A stretch of DNA of 64,000 bases, taken from positions 41,467 through 105,466 of the forward strand of contig CAWIHZ010000015.1 in the NCBI GenBank assembly GCA_963835955.1, given 5' to 3'. Origin of the DNA: Roseiarcus sp963835955 (GTDB lineage Bacteria; Pseudomonadota; Alphaproteobacteria; Rhizobiales; Beijerinckiaceae). The translations under genes and the position numbers were made by a program. Below, one piece after another: positions 20,074 through 28,550 of the stretch; positions within the stretch are counted from its first letter, which is position 1, and each line of letters begins with the position of its first letter. A model generated the notes under the pieces. That model had not been told where the DNA came from and searched no databases. It saw only the letters and a list, made by a program, of their open reading frames with translations.

Positions 20074-21164
20074 GCGGGGGCTCCCGACGCGACCGCGCTC
20101 GGCGCGTCCCGAACGACCCGCACGCGGTATCTGACCAGAATGTCGCTGGCGAGGATGAAGAACAGCATCATCGCCTGGAAGATGCCGGCGGTGGCGTTAG
20201 GCACGTGCACCACCGTCTGCGCCACCTGTCCGCCGACATAGGTGACGGCCAGGATCAACCCGGCGAGAAAGACGCCGATCGGACGCAGGCGCCCCAGGAA
20301 CGAGACGATGATCGCGGTGAAACCGTAGCCGGAGGGAAAGCCGAGATTGATCTGCCCGAGCTGGCTCATGACCTCGAGAATGCCGGCCAGGCCCGCCATG
20401 CCGCCGCTGATCGTCAGCGTCGACCAGACGGTGCGGGAGGCGTCGAAGCCGCCGTAGCGCGCCGCCTCCGGCGCCGCGCCGACGGTGCGCACCGAGAAGC
20501 CGTAGACCGAGCGCGACATCAGAACCCAGAAGACGAGCGTCAACACGATCGCGACCACGAACCCCGGCGGGATCGCCGTGCCCGGAAGCGCATGGGGCAA
20601 TTGCTGCGCGGCCGTCAGCGGCGGCGTCTGCGGGAAATTGTGGCCGTTGGGGTCCTTCCACGGCCCGCCGATCAGATAGTTGAGAACCTGCAGCGCGACA
20701 TAGACGAGCATCAGGGTGGAGAGCACCTCGGAAACCCGGTAGCGGGTCCTCAGGAACGCCGGGATCGCCGCCCACAACATGCCGCCAAGAACGCCGGCGG
20801 CGATCATCAGCGGGATGATCCAGAATGCCTGCGCGTTGGGGAACGCGAAGGCGACCCCCGCGCCCGCCAGCGCGCCGATGATGTACTGACCTTCGGCGCC
20901 GATGTTCCAGATCTTGGCCTGATTGCCGAGCGAGAGCCCGAGCGCGATGATGATGAGCGGCGCGGCCTTGGTCAACACGTCCTGCCATTTGTAGGAGGCG
21001 ACGATCGGGGTGATGAAAGTTTCGTAGATCGCGCGCGGCCCGTCGAAGCCGATCAGTTGAAAGATCACGGCGCCGAGAGCCATGGTCAAGAGGACGGAGG
21101 CGACCGGGGTCGCGACCAGCATGAACCGGCTCGGCGTCAGACGCTTCTCAAATCGGATGCGCAT
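20070..21164 (-). CDS. ABC transporter permease, BMP/nucleoside type (first permease)
   Basis: Protein of 364 aa. A basic N-terminus is followed by multiple membrane segments. Landmarks are KAAPLIIIALGLSLGNQAKI then WNIGAEGQYIIGALAGAG, VLSTLMLVYVALQVLNYLIG and GFTAIIVSFLGRLRPIGVFL, as in NupP/YufP-type permeases. It overlaps the ATPase gene upstream by 17 nt and the second permease downstream by 4 nt, so the operon is tightly coupled. Confidence 0.9.
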   Translation of the reverse strand: MRIRFEKRLTPSRFMLVATPVASVLLTMALGAVIFQLIGFDGPRAIYETFITPIVASYKWQDVLTKAAPLIIIALGLSLGNQAKIWNIGAEGQYIIGALAGAGVAFAFPNAQAFWIIPLMIAAGVLGGMLWAAIPAFLRTRYRVSEVLSTLMLVYVALQVLNYLIGGPWKDPNGHNFPQTPPLTAAQQLPHALPGTAIPPGFVVAIVLTLVFWVLMSRSVYGFSVRTVGAAPEAARYGGFDASRTVWSTLTISGGMAGLAGILEVMSQLGQINLGFPSGYGFTAIIVSFLGRLRPIGVFLAGLILAVTYVGGQVAQTVVHVPNATAGIFQAMMLFFILASDILVRYRVRVVRDAPSAVASGAPA

Positions 21165-22713
21165 GCAGGGCCTCCGTCATCTCGACCGTCGCCGCCGGAT
21201 CGCCGTGCACGCCTCCCATCAGCAGGCCGATCTCCTCGATCGAGACCTCGCCGACCTTGAGCGGTTTCGACAGCCGGCCGAGATTGATGACCGCGATCGT
21301 GTCGCAGAGCGTCAACAGTTCATCGAGGTCCTGCGAGATCACCAGCACCGCCGAGCCGCGCGCGGCCAGATCGACGATCGCCTGATGGATGGCGGCCGCC
21401 GCGCCCGCGTCGACGCCCCAGGTCGGCTGACAGACGACCAGCGCCTCCGGGCGCTGCATGATCTCGCGGCCCATGATGAACTTCTGCAGGTTTCCGCCCG
21501 ACAGCGAGCCGGCGAGCGCGCCCGGGCCGGTCGCCTTGACGGTATAGGCGCCGATCACCTGGCTGGCGTAATTGGTCGCCTTCACCGGATCGATAAGGCC
21601 GAAGCGCACCATGTCCATGCGATCGCGTCCGGTCAGCGAGCCGTTGTCGGTGAGCGAGAACTCGCTGACCGCGGCGTGGCCGTTGCGCTCCTCGGGCACG
21701 GCGCAGAGGCCGAGATTGCGCCGCTCATTGACGCCGAGCCGCCCAACCTCGGCGCCGGCAAGCGTGATCGCTTCAGCGTTCGCGGCCAGCGTCTCGCCGC
21801 TCATCGCGCTCAAGAGCTCGTTTTGCCCGTTGCCGGCGACCCCCGCGACCCCGAAAATCTCGCCCGCGCGCACTTCGAGCGCGACGTCGGCGAGCGCGGC
21901 GCCGAATTCGCTCGGCTTCGGCAGGCTCAGGCCACGCGCCGAAAGCTTGACCGGGCCGAGGCCGCGTCCGGCAGGCTTGGCGATTTCCTTCAGGTTGCCG
22001 CCGATCATCATCTCGGCCATCGAGCGCGAGGTCTCGAGCTTCGGGTCGCAGGTCGCGACGACCTTGCCGCCGCGCAAAATCGTCGCCGTGTCGCACAGCG
22101 CCACGATTTCGTGCAGCTTGTGCGAGATATAAAGGATCGAGCAGCCGCTGGCGGCGAGATGCTTCAGCGTTTCGAACAATTGCTCGACCTCCTGCGGCGT
22201 CAGCACCGAGGTCGGCTCGTCCATGATCAGTAGGCGGGGGTTGAGGATCAGCGCCCGCACGATTTCGATCCGCTGGCGCTCGCCAACGCTCAGCGTAGAG
22301 ACGATCCGGCGCGGATCGAGCTTCAGATGGTAGGTTTCGAGGACCTTCAGGAACTCGGCCAGCAGCTCGCGTCGGGAAAGGCTGCTGTCGAGGCCGAGCG
22401 CGATGTTGTCCAGCACCGTCATCGCCTCGAACAGCGAGAAATGCTGGAACACCATGCCGATGCCGAGCCGCCGGGCGGCGCGGGGATTGGCGACGCGCGT
22501 CGGCGCGCCGTCGAAGAAGATCTGGCCTTCGTCGGGCGTCAGCACGCCGTAGATCATCTTGACGAGGGTCGACTTGCCGGCGCCGTTTTCGCCCAGAAGC
22601 GCGTGGATCTCGCCGGGCCTGACGGCGAGACTGACGTTGTCATTGGCGCGGACGCCCGGAAACGACTTGCCGACGCCGACCAGCCTCAGCCGCGGGGGGA
22701 CTTCGACATTCAC
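21148..22713 (-). CDS. ABC transporter ATP-binding protein with two nucleotide-binding domains (NupO/YufO-like)
   Basis: 521 aa from the GTG at 22713, preceded by GGGGGTGG. The frame stays open to 23580, but it then runs antisense to the deaminase, so the short start is preferred. The first ATPase domain has GENGAGKST, LSVGERQRIEI and LLIMDEPTSVLT. The second has a degenerate P-loop (VAGVAGNGQNELL), LSGGNLQKFIMGRE and LVVCQPTWGVDAGA, as is usual for ribose/nucleoside-type twin ATPases. First gene of the operon running to 16753. Confidence 0.9.
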   Translation of the reverse strand: MNVEVPPRLRLVGVGKSFPGVRANDNVSLAVRPGEIHALLGENGAGKSTLVKMIYGVLTPDEGQIFFDGAPTRVANPRAARRLGIGMVFQHFSLFEAMTVLDNIALGLDSSLSRRELLAEFLKVLETYHLKLDPRRIVSTLSVGERQRIEIVRALILNPRLLIMDEPTSVLTPQEVEQLFETLKHLAASGCSILYISHKLHEIVALCDTATILRGGKVVATCDPKLETSRSMAEMMIGGNLKEIAKPAGRGLGPVKLSARGLSLPKPSEFGAALADVALEVRAGEIFGVAGVAGNGQNELLSAMSGETLAANAEAITLAGAEVGRLGVNERRNLGLCAVPEERNGHAAVSEFSLTDNGSLTGRDRMDMVRFGLIDPVKATNYASQVIGAYTVKATGPGALAGSLSGGNLQKFIMGREIMQRPEALVVCQPTWGVDAGAAAAIHQAIVDLAARGSAVLVISQDLDELLTLCDTIAVINLGRLSKPLKVGEVSIEEIGLLMGGVHGDPAATVEMTEALHAHPI

Positions 22714-23048
22714 TTCGACACCACCCCCCGCTCCCAAATCCGCAGCGCCATCGCGCGCAGGTTGACGCAAGACCCGCGCCGCCCGACGCTTGCGCCCCTT
22801 GAGGCCAAGGATCGGGAGATCCGGCGCTTCTCCCTGACTCCGCCCCCTGCTGGGCGTTGCGATTTCGTGGAACCCTAGCGTGGCGCGGGCCAGTGTCAAA
22901 TGAATTGGCGGCAATGAGCCGCGCGGGTCCAGCGGACTTGATGCGGCGACGCTTTCCGACCACAGTCCAGGAACACGCAGGCGAGGGCGGAGCGCGACCG
23001 GTCGGGGCGGCTTCCTTGCGTCGAAAAGCGAAAAACGGAGACCACGCC
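22714..23048. other. Divergent intergenic region, importer ATPase / deaminase
   Basis: 335 nt between the divergent ATPase and deaminase starts. It must carry both promoters. I see no convincing -35/-10 pair, tRNA or riboswitch. Long open frames cross it on both strands but look like GC-driven shadows. Confidence 0.4.
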
Positions 23049-23559
23049 ATGACCGCCCCGCCGCTTCGCCCTTACGATGAGGCGCTGCTGCGCCGGGCCT
23101 TAGGGGGGGGACGACGTCGCCAGGCGCTCGCGCGAGAGCGGCGACCACCCGTTCGGCTCGGTGATCGCCGACGGCGAAGGAAACCTGCTGATGGAGCAGG
23201 GCAACGGCTATTCCAGCGAGGGCGGCGACCGCACCGCCCACGCCGAGCGCCTGCTGTCGTCGCGGGCCGCGCGCGCCCACGATCTGAAGTTCCTCGCCCG
23301 CTGCACGCTCTACACCTCCGCCGAGCCGTGCGCGATGTGCGCGGGCGCGATCTACTGGGCGGGGATCGGCCGCGTCGTCTACGGCCAGTCCGAAAAGGGG
23401 CTGAAAGCGCAGACCGGCGCGCATGAGGAAAACCCGACCCTCGACCTGCCGTGCGCCATCGTGTTCGCGGCCGGCCAGCGCCCGACCGAAGTCGTCGGCC
23501 CGTTGCTGGAGGACGAGGCGGCGGCGCTGCAGGCGGATTTCTGGAAGGGGCGGGGGTAG
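23049..23559 (+). CDS. Nucleoside deaminase (cytidine/deoxycytidylate deaminase superfamily), frame broken at a G8 tract
   Basis: MTAPPLRPYDEALLRRAL starts at 23049. At 23103-23110 eight G residues shift the frame; with seven, the protein continues as GGDDVARRSRESGDHPFGSV. The zinc site follows: the HAE motif in THAERLLSSRA is written here as AHAERLL, then SAEPCAMCAGAIYWAGI with both cysteines. The C-terminus has PTLDLPCAIVF and a final FWKGRG. Corrected length is about 169 aa. Members deaminate free nucleobases/nucleosides or tRNA; HAERLL rather than HAEM makes the TadA role less likely. The homopolymer suggests miscalling or slippage. Confidence 0.75.
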
Positions 23560-23586
23560 GCGGCGGGATCCCGGCGTCACCGCCGT

Positions 23587-23658
23587 TTTAGCGCCGACTT
23601 AGCGGCGGTCATCAAGGATTTCAGGAGGTTGGGATACGGTTTAGCGCCGCCGCTAAAT
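23587..23658. repeat. Repeated TTTAGCGCCG motifs between convergent genes
   Basis: TTTAGCGCCG occurs at 23587-23596 and again at 23641-23650, 54 nt apart. The second copy is part of a perfect palindrome, TTTAGCG-CCGC-CGCTAAA (23641-23658). The first is followed by ACTTAGCGGCGG, a less perfect partner. It lies between the stop codons of the deaminase and the AraC regulator, so the copies may be terminators or protein sites. Confidence 0.4.
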
Positions 23659-23728
23659 CCCCGCTTCGGTTGCACAAAACGACAATAACATGTATATTTT
23701 TTCGACTCCGGGGGCGCCCGGCGCAGGT

Positions 23729-24757
23729 TCAGATCCCGCTCCTCTCCACCCGCCACCTTGCTGGCGTCGTGCCCGACCAGGCCTTGAAGGCGCGGGTGAA
23801 GGCGCTTGGCTCGGCGAAGCCGAGGCGCGCGGCGGTCTCGGCGATCGTCTTGCGCTGCAAAAGAAGGCTCTGGGCCGCCTCGAATTTCGCTTCGTTGGCG
23901 AGGGCGGAATAGGTGAGCCCGCGCGCCTCCAGCCGATAGGCGAAGGTGCGCGCGTTCACCCTGAGCGCACGGCAGACGCCGTCGCGCGACAAGTTCCTGG
24001 CGCCGAGCCGGGCGCGGATGACGGACTTCACCGCGTGGACGAAATCGCTCTGCGCATTGGCGGCGGCCTCGCGCAGCAGCGGAGCAAGGATCTCGGCGGC
24101 GTCCGGGTCGCGGTCGAGAACGGGCGTGTCGAGCGTCGCGGAGTTGAAGACGAGAACGCTCGACGGCGCGCCGAATTCGACCGGCGCTTCGAAGAAGCGC
24201 GCGAACGGCGTCCGGTCGCGCGGCGGATCGCGGGCGAGGCGCACGCGGATCGGCCGCCACGCCGGGCCGCAGAGCCGGCGCAATATGTTGAAAGCGATGG
24301 CGAGCGAGCCGTCCTCGATCTGATCGACGGATTCGATGTTGGGAGCGACCACTCTGTAGCCGAACGACGCGAGGCCGTTGCGAACGTCGAGAAATGTCGT
24401 TCCCCCGGTCTCGCTTGTTCTCAGAGTGCCATTGATGATCAGCAGGGCGTCGCCCACGGTCGGCGCGTTGAGCGAGACGAGGCTGGTCAGCCCGAGCGAG
24501 CTGAGCTTCGTCTTCGCGCCGACACGGAGTCCGAAGGATTCGCAGCCCGTCGCTTTGACGCTTTCCGTCATCAGCCGTCCAAGGGATGCGTAAGGCATGA
24601 CCTGTTCGAGGTCGCCAAAGACATTCGGGTCGAGGCCGGCCTTCCGCAGGATCGCGGGAACCTCGGCGCCGAATGCGCGCAGGACATCGGCAATGGCGGC
24701 GACGTTTCGCGCTTTCGCGGTCGCGTAGGAGGGGGTTCGTCGTGAGGTCGTATCCAA
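23729..24757 (-). CDS. AraC-family transcriptional regulator (OruR/arabinose-binding-domain type)
   Basis: Protein of 342 aa. The N-terminal two thirds match the Arabinose_bd-type sensor of the OruR/ArgR group (IADVLRAFGAEVPAILRKAG; MPYASLGRLM; ESFGLRVG). The C-terminal 90 residues hold the double helix-turn-helix: VCRALRVNARTFAYRLEARG, then TIAETAARLGFAEPSAFTRA and FKAWSGTTPARWR. It is divergent from the small membrane protein gene at 24908, with a 20-bp-period direct repeat between them. The effector is unknown. Confidence 0.88.
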   Translation of the reverse strand: MDTTSRRTPSYATAKARNVAAIADVLRAFGAEVPAILRKAGLDPNVFGDLEQVMPYASLGRLMTESVKATGCESFGLRVGAKTKLSSLGLTSLVSLNAPTVGDALLIINGTLRTSETGGTTFLDVRNGLASFGYRVVAPNIESVDQIEDGSLAIAFNILRRLCGPAWRPIRVRLARDPPRDRTPFARFFEAPVEFGAPSSVLVFNSATLDTPVLDRDPDAAEILAPLLREAAANAQSDFVHAVKSVIRARLGARNLSRDGVCRALRVNARTFAYRLEARGLTYSALANEAKFEAAQSLLLQRKTIAETAARLGFAEPSAFTRAFKAWSGTTPARWRVERSGI

Positions 24758-24825
24758 GCCTGGCGCACTCGGCGAATTCTGCGGACGCGCAGAGGCGAAG
24801 CCTCACTGTCCGCACCTTGCTCATG

Positions 24826-24852
24826 AAGTCAAATTTTTTCCCGCCAAGTCAA
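24826..24852. promoter_or_regulatory. Candidate AraC-type operator: AAGTCAA direct repeat
   Basis: AAGTCAA occurs at 24826-24832 and 24846-24852, a period of 20 bp, close to two helical turns and typical of AraC-family half-sites. It lies between the araC-type gene (start 24757, minus) and the gene at 24908 (plus). An AT-rich run (ATTTTTT) separates the copies. Confidence 0.4.
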
Positions 24853-24907
24853 TGACGCGGCGCCCCGACCAATTTAGGTTCGCCGCGAATTCGACAGGGG
24901 ATCGAGC

Positions 24908-25312
24908 GTGGCCGACAGGGATTCGGGCCTCATCTTGGGAACCGCGCCGTTCGTCGCGGCGGCTGGGCTCGAGATTCTGACGGGTGCCGGACTGATTGCC
25001 GCGCCGTCTCTGATCGCCCGGCTGCTGTTCGGGACGGAGATGGCCGGCTCGGGCGACCTGGTCGGGCGGATCGCCGGGCTCGTCATGGTGTGTCTCGCGG
25101 CGGGCTGCTGGCCGCGCGCATCCGAGCGCGGCGCGCCTCGAGCGCTCGCGCCGCTGCTCGCGTTGAGCGCGCTCGCGGCGCTGTATCTTCTCGCTGTCGG
25201 CGTGGCGGGGGCGCATGTGGGCCTGCTGCTCTGGCCGGCCTTCGCCGCCCACGCCCTTCTCGCGGCCCTTCTGGCGCGCGTCTGGATGGCAAGTCGACGT
25301 TCGAGCGCATGA
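24908..25312 (+). CDS. Small integral membrane protein of unknown function
   Basis: 134 aa from the GTG at 24908. Four hydrophobic segments are visible (around APFVAAAGLEILTGAGLIAA, VGRIAGLVMVCLAAGCW, LAPLLALSALAALYLLAVGV and LLLWPAFAAHALLAALLARV), with short charged turns. No known motif. Divergent from the AraC regulator and possibly its target. Confidence 0.6.
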   Translation: MADRDSGLILGTAPFVAAAGLEILTGAGLIAAPSLIARLLFGTEMAGSGDLVGRIAGLVMVCLAAGCWPRASERGAPRALAPLLALSALAALYLLAVGVAGAHVGLLLWPAFAAHALLAALLARVWMASRRSSA

Positions 25313-25401
25313 CCATCGAGGCGACGCGAAAAACCTTGGGCAGGTTCCCGGGAGGCGCGGCAAGCGAGGCCTCGCCGGATGGGTTGGAATAGGAGCGGAA
25401 A

Positions 25402-25758
25402 ATGAAGAGAGCGCTGCTTCTTGGTCTCGTGGGGGCTCTGGCGGCGGTCGGCGCGGCGAAAGCCGATCCGGTCGGTCTCTCGGCCTATACCGACGCCAAC
25501 GGCTTCATCGACGTGACGGCGCTGACCTGCGCCCAGCTCGCCAACACCTATCAGGGGGACGCCAACGCGCTCATGTCCTGGTATAGCGGCTGGTACAACG
25601 GTCTCGATCACAAGCATTACATGGACTACAAAAAGGGCCGCGAGCTGGAGCATGACGTGATCGAATACTGCAAGCAGCACCAGAACGAGAAGATCATCCA
25701 CGCCATCGCCGTGAACCTGCACGACATGCGCGCAGAAGGCATGATGCAAGAGAAGTGA
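25402..25758 (+). CDS. HdeA/HdeB-family periplasmic protein
   Basis: Protein of 118 aa. The signal peptide MKRALLLGLVGALAAVGAAK-ADP is followed by a mature domain of about 95 residues with two cysteines (ALTCAQLANTYQG and VIEYCKQHQNEKIIHAI) spaced as in HdeA-like proteins, which form one disulfide. Enterobacterial HdeA/HdeB are acid-stress chaperones; rhizobial homologues are abundant but mostly uncharacterised. GGAG lies 6 nt before the ATG. First of a run of small secreted protein genes on this strand. Confidence 0.82.
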   Translation: MKRALLLGLVGALAAVGAAKADPVGLSAYTDANGFIDVTALTCAQLANTYQGDANALMSWYSGWYNGLDHKHYMDYKKGRELEHDVIEYCKQHQNEKIIHAIAVNLHDMRAEGMMQEK

Positions 25759-25771
25759 GGGGAGGGACCCG

Positions 25772-26174
25772 ATGAAAAATCTGCTTCTCTCGGCGGCGAT
25801 TTGCGTCGCGGCGCCAATCTGTCTGGCGAGTGCGGCGAGCGCCCAGCAAACCGTCACCTTTCTGTGCGCGGCGCCGACGGGACACGTCTGCCAGATCGCG
25901 GTGAAAATTGCGGGCTCCCGATGGAATTTGCTTTCCTGGGCGATCGAAAGAAGGTGGCCGCGTCATGCCGCACGCCGACAAATATTGCGTTTGCGACCCC
26001 GGCCCGGTGACCCCCGACTGCAAGGCGCCGCGCCTCGATCATTGGTGCCTGGGCTCCTGGGTCGACGTCGACACGGGGCTCAATTCCGAGAACGACGCCG
26101 GCAACGATCGTTTCGCGGCCGGCCCAGGAAGCGCGCCAGCGGGGGACGCCCGCGCTGAGCGCAACACGAATTGA
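25772..26174 (+). pseudogene. Small secreted Cys-containing protein, two frameshifts
   Basis: The start is normal: MKNLLLSAAICVAAPICLAS is a signal peptide followed by QQTVTFLCAAPTGHVCQIAV. Near 25915 the reading moves to a second frame (LPMEFAFLGDRKKVA), and near 25968 to a third (MPHADKYCVCDPGPVTPDC, DHWCLGSWVDVDTGLN). Joined, they give about 130 aa with conserved-looking cysteines. 13 nt after the HdeA-like gene, probably the same transcript. Function unknown. Two indels in 60 nt point to decay or poor local sequence quality. Confidence 0.55.
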
Positions 26175-26253
26175 CGCGCGGCGCCGAGAGGCGCGCCTGC
26201 GACGTTCGGGCGCGCCATCCCGCCGGCGATGTCAATAACACGGAGGAATCGAA

Positions 26254-26706
26254 ATGCGGTCGAGCGGGAAAGGGACGCGGCTGATCGGCGCAAGTCTGGC
26301 CGTCGCGCTCATGTTCGGGGCGGTCGTGGCCGCGCCCGCCATGGCCGAAGATTTCAGCCAGGATTTTGGGATCATCAAAGCGTGCGCCGGCGACGTCTGG
26401 CGCCTGTGCTCGGACGTGTTGCCCGACGTCGGGCGCATGAAAGCCTGCATGCAGAACAAGATGGGCCAGCTTCCGAAGGCTTGCCTCGACAAGCTTCTAG
26501 ATGCGATGGCCGGCTCGACGTTCAAGGTCTGCAAGGATCAGACTACGCGCTCTGCGCGGCGGCGCGCTGCAATGTGTATGATGGGGTCGCCTATTGTCAG
26601 TGCGAAGAGAAGCGCGGCGACAGCACAGCCTCCGTCCGATGGGCAAGGGCGGGACGCTGCGCGGTCAACGCCAAGGGCGCTGATAACAAATACAGGTGAG
26701 ACCTAA
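26254..26706 (+). CDS. Secreted Cys-rich-repeat protein (frame runs out of register after residue ~95)
   Basis: A signal peptide (LIGASLAVALMFGAVVAAPA-MA) is followed by DFGIIKACAGDVWRLCSDVL then MKACMQNKMGQLPKACLDKL, four cysteines in the CX6C-type spacing of short Cys-rich repeat proteins common in Rhizobiales. Genuine similarity stops near 26540; beyond it the frame is GC-driven filler to 26706. GGAGG precedes the ATG. The residues MAGSTFKVCKDQ at 26506-26541 look like the start of the next gene, so the natural stop of this gene may have been lost and the two fused. Confidence 0.6.
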   Translation: MRSSGKGTRLIGASLAVALMFGAVVAAPAMAEDFSQDFGIIKACAGDVWRLCSDVLPDVGRMKACMQNKMGQLPKACLDKLLDAMAGSTFKVCKDQTTRSARRRAAMCMMGSPIVSAKRSAATAQPPSDGQGRDAARSTPRALITNTGET

Positions 26707-27090
26707 GCCTGCCCGAGCAGACGCTCGCCGCGGGAGGCATCGGGGTCACACCGCGAGGGCGGAAAGTCTCGCGGCGCTACGCCCAGCGACGGGGGCCTAT
26801 GCTCCGCAGCCCCAGGAAACGACGTTCCCGGGCTTCGAGAAGCCCGTGCCGAGGGACAGATGATTGCCCTGCCGATCACGACGGCCACTTCCGGCGGCGC
26901 GCAGGGCTACCAGATCCTCGGGCCCTATCCTTGCGACAAGTCCTTCTTCAAGTACTGCAAGAGCGAAGTCGCCAACGGCGCCACGGGTTCGACGATCTAT
27001 GTCGGCGCGCCGATCGGCACCGCCGCAGCCCTGACCGCGCTGCTCACCGGCAAGGCGGCTCCGGCTTTCAATGAGTGCGGTTCCGAATAG
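26506..27090 (+). pseudogene. Degenerate Cys-rich secreted-type protein
   Basis: Starts as MAGSTFKVCKDQ. A missing T near 26543 shifts to YALCAAARCNVYDGVAYCQC and AVNAKGADNKYR. Further shifts give DLSLPEQTLAAGG, then QETTFPGFEKPV near 26815, and finally MIALPITTATSGGAQGYQIL with GPYPCDKSFFKYCK and GSTIYVGAPIGTAAAL. I recall intact Rhizobiales proteins of about 230 aa with these blocks in this order, function unknown. At least four indels make this a pseudogene or a very noisy stretch. Confidence 0.55.
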
Positions 27091-27129
27091 GTCGGAACCG
27101 GGCGCCCGCGCGGCTGAGCCGGCCGCGCG

Positions 27130-27480
27130 GGTCGATACGACGGTCTCAGCGAAGCGACGCTTGCCTACAACAACACGAGCGGCGTCGGCCGCGGCGGGAC
27201 CGGGACGCTGAAGGTCGACGGCAAGGCGACATCGACCCAGAAGATGGACCGGACCATTCCTCTGGTTACGCCGCTTGACGATACGTTCCGGATCGGGGCG
27301 GGCGGCGGCACGCCAGTCAGCGACCGCGACTATCAGGGTCCATTCGCATTCACCGGCAAGATCGATAAATTACCATCGCGCTCGATGAGCCGAAGCTGAC
27401 GGAGGACGACAATAGGAAACTCGAGGCCGCCTATCGCGCAGTGCTGGAAGCAAGTGAGCGGCCGCGAGGAACGCGATCCC
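27130..27480 (+). pseudogene. Orphan C-terminal fragment of an arylsulfatase
   Basis: In the frame of 27145 the translation reads AYNNTSGVGRGGTGTLKVDG, then RTIPLVTPLDDTFRIGAGGG and TPVSDRDYQGPFAFTGKIDK. After one shift at about 27372 it continues TIALDEPKLTEDDNRKLEAA. This is the C-terminal beta domain and last helix of bacterial arylsulfatases. The catalytic N-terminal domain, with its formylglycine motif, is absent. A dead remnant. Confidence 0.65.
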
Positions 27481-27612
27481 AATCCCTCAGGGTGGGGTCG
27501 GATGTCGGCAAATATCGAAAGGTCGGGCGGAGCACGGCGCCGAACACAATGAAAGTCGCCTTGGCCGCTGCTCCGGCCGAGGCGTACGCCAACGCAAGGA
27601 GTTAAAGGACCG

Positions 27613-28344
27613 ATGCCGAACGCTGCCATGCTCGGACTTTGTACGGGTTTCATCGCGCTTGTCGCGGCGCCGCTCGCGGCGCTGGGCCAAAACGCGCCGC
27701 CGCCGGCCCAGACCGGCCCCGAACTCAAAACGATCGGCGTTCCCTCGAACGCCAAGCCCGAAATCGTGCCCTCGCTCATCGTCATGAATTCGCACAGCGC
27801 CACGCTGAAAGGCGATACGCTGACGCTCAATGGCGTTTCGTCCAACGTCATCATCTTCGCCGACCGGCCGGTGCGCTCGGCGGGCCACGCCCTGACCGCG
27901 CATTTCCTTGAGGAATGGGCGGCGCCCGACAGCTTCGGCAAGGATCCGCCGAACGCCACCGTCTCGGCCTTCGACAAGACCGCGACAATCGTCAAGGACG
28001 CCGTCGTCGAACTGACCGCGCCGAAGATGAACGGCGCCGATCTGACTTTCACCGTGAAGGTGCTGGAGGGCGATCTCAACGGCGCCGACGGGCCCGCGGC
28101 GGTGTTCATCGACATCATCGGCATGCCGCGCACGCCGTTGTCGTTCGCTGGTGCGGCGCGCCGCACCGCTTGGCGCGGGGCCTTTTACCGCCCGTATTAT
28201 CACCCTTACTACCGCGCCGCGGCGGTCGGCGCCGCAGCGGTCGGAGCGGCGGCCGCGGGCGCCTACTACCACCCTTACGCCTATCCCTATTACGCCCCGC
28301 CGCCCCCCACCTGCGGCGTCTATCCCTATCCGCCCTGCTACTGA
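27613..28344 (+). CDS. Secreted protein with Tyr/Pro/Ala-rich tail, function unknown
   Basis: Protein of 243 aa. The signal peptide (MPNAAMLGLCTGFIALVAAP) is followed by a 130-residue beta-rich domain (LKGDTLTLNGVSSNVIIFAD, LTFTVKVLEGDLNGADG) and a low-complexity tail of about 60 residues dominated by Tyr, Pro and Ala (repeated YRPYYHPYYRAAA-type units, ending VYPYPPCY). AAGGAG lies upstream of the ATG. Tails like this occur in exported proteins of soil Rhizobiales, but no function is known. Confidence 0.7.
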   Translation: MPNAAMLGLCTGFIALVAAPLAALGQNAPPPAQTGPELKTIGVPSNAKPEIVPSLIVMNSHSATLKGDTLTLNGVSSNVIIFADRPVRSAGHALTAHFLEEWAAPDSFGKDPPNATVSAFDKTATIVKDAVVELTAPKMNGADLTFTVKVLEGDLNGADGPAAVFIDIIGMPRTPLSFAGAARRTAWRGAFYRPYYHPYYRAAAVGAAAVGAAAAGAYYHPYAYPYYAPPPPTCGVYPYPPCY

Positions 28345-28550
28345 GCGGCGGTTGCAAGCGAAGCGTCCGCCCGGGCCGCGAGACCTCGGGCGGACGACGG
28401 CGGCAATTCCGTGAACCGCTGGAAAGGATTTCGCCCGGCAAATTCCTGTCGACGCCCCACGGCGGCCGCGGCCATTCAGTCGTGGTTCATTCCCGATCGC
28501 GCAACAGGACAGGCGGGGTAGAGAACGGATCGAACTTAAGGAGATCGTCG

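Noticed and set aside
21082..22233. 383-codon plus-strand frame in the importer ATPase
   Set aside because: Shadow of the twin-ATPase gene; composition typical of reverse-complement frames.
22714..23580. N-terminal extension of the importer ATPase across the deaminase
   Set aside because: The extension is antisense to a real deaminase and lacks similarity; GTG 22713 with a good ribosome site gives the normal length.
23577..24824. 415-codon minus-strand frame over the AraC gene
   Set aside because: A second frame on the same strand as a clear AraC regulator; arginine-rich filler.
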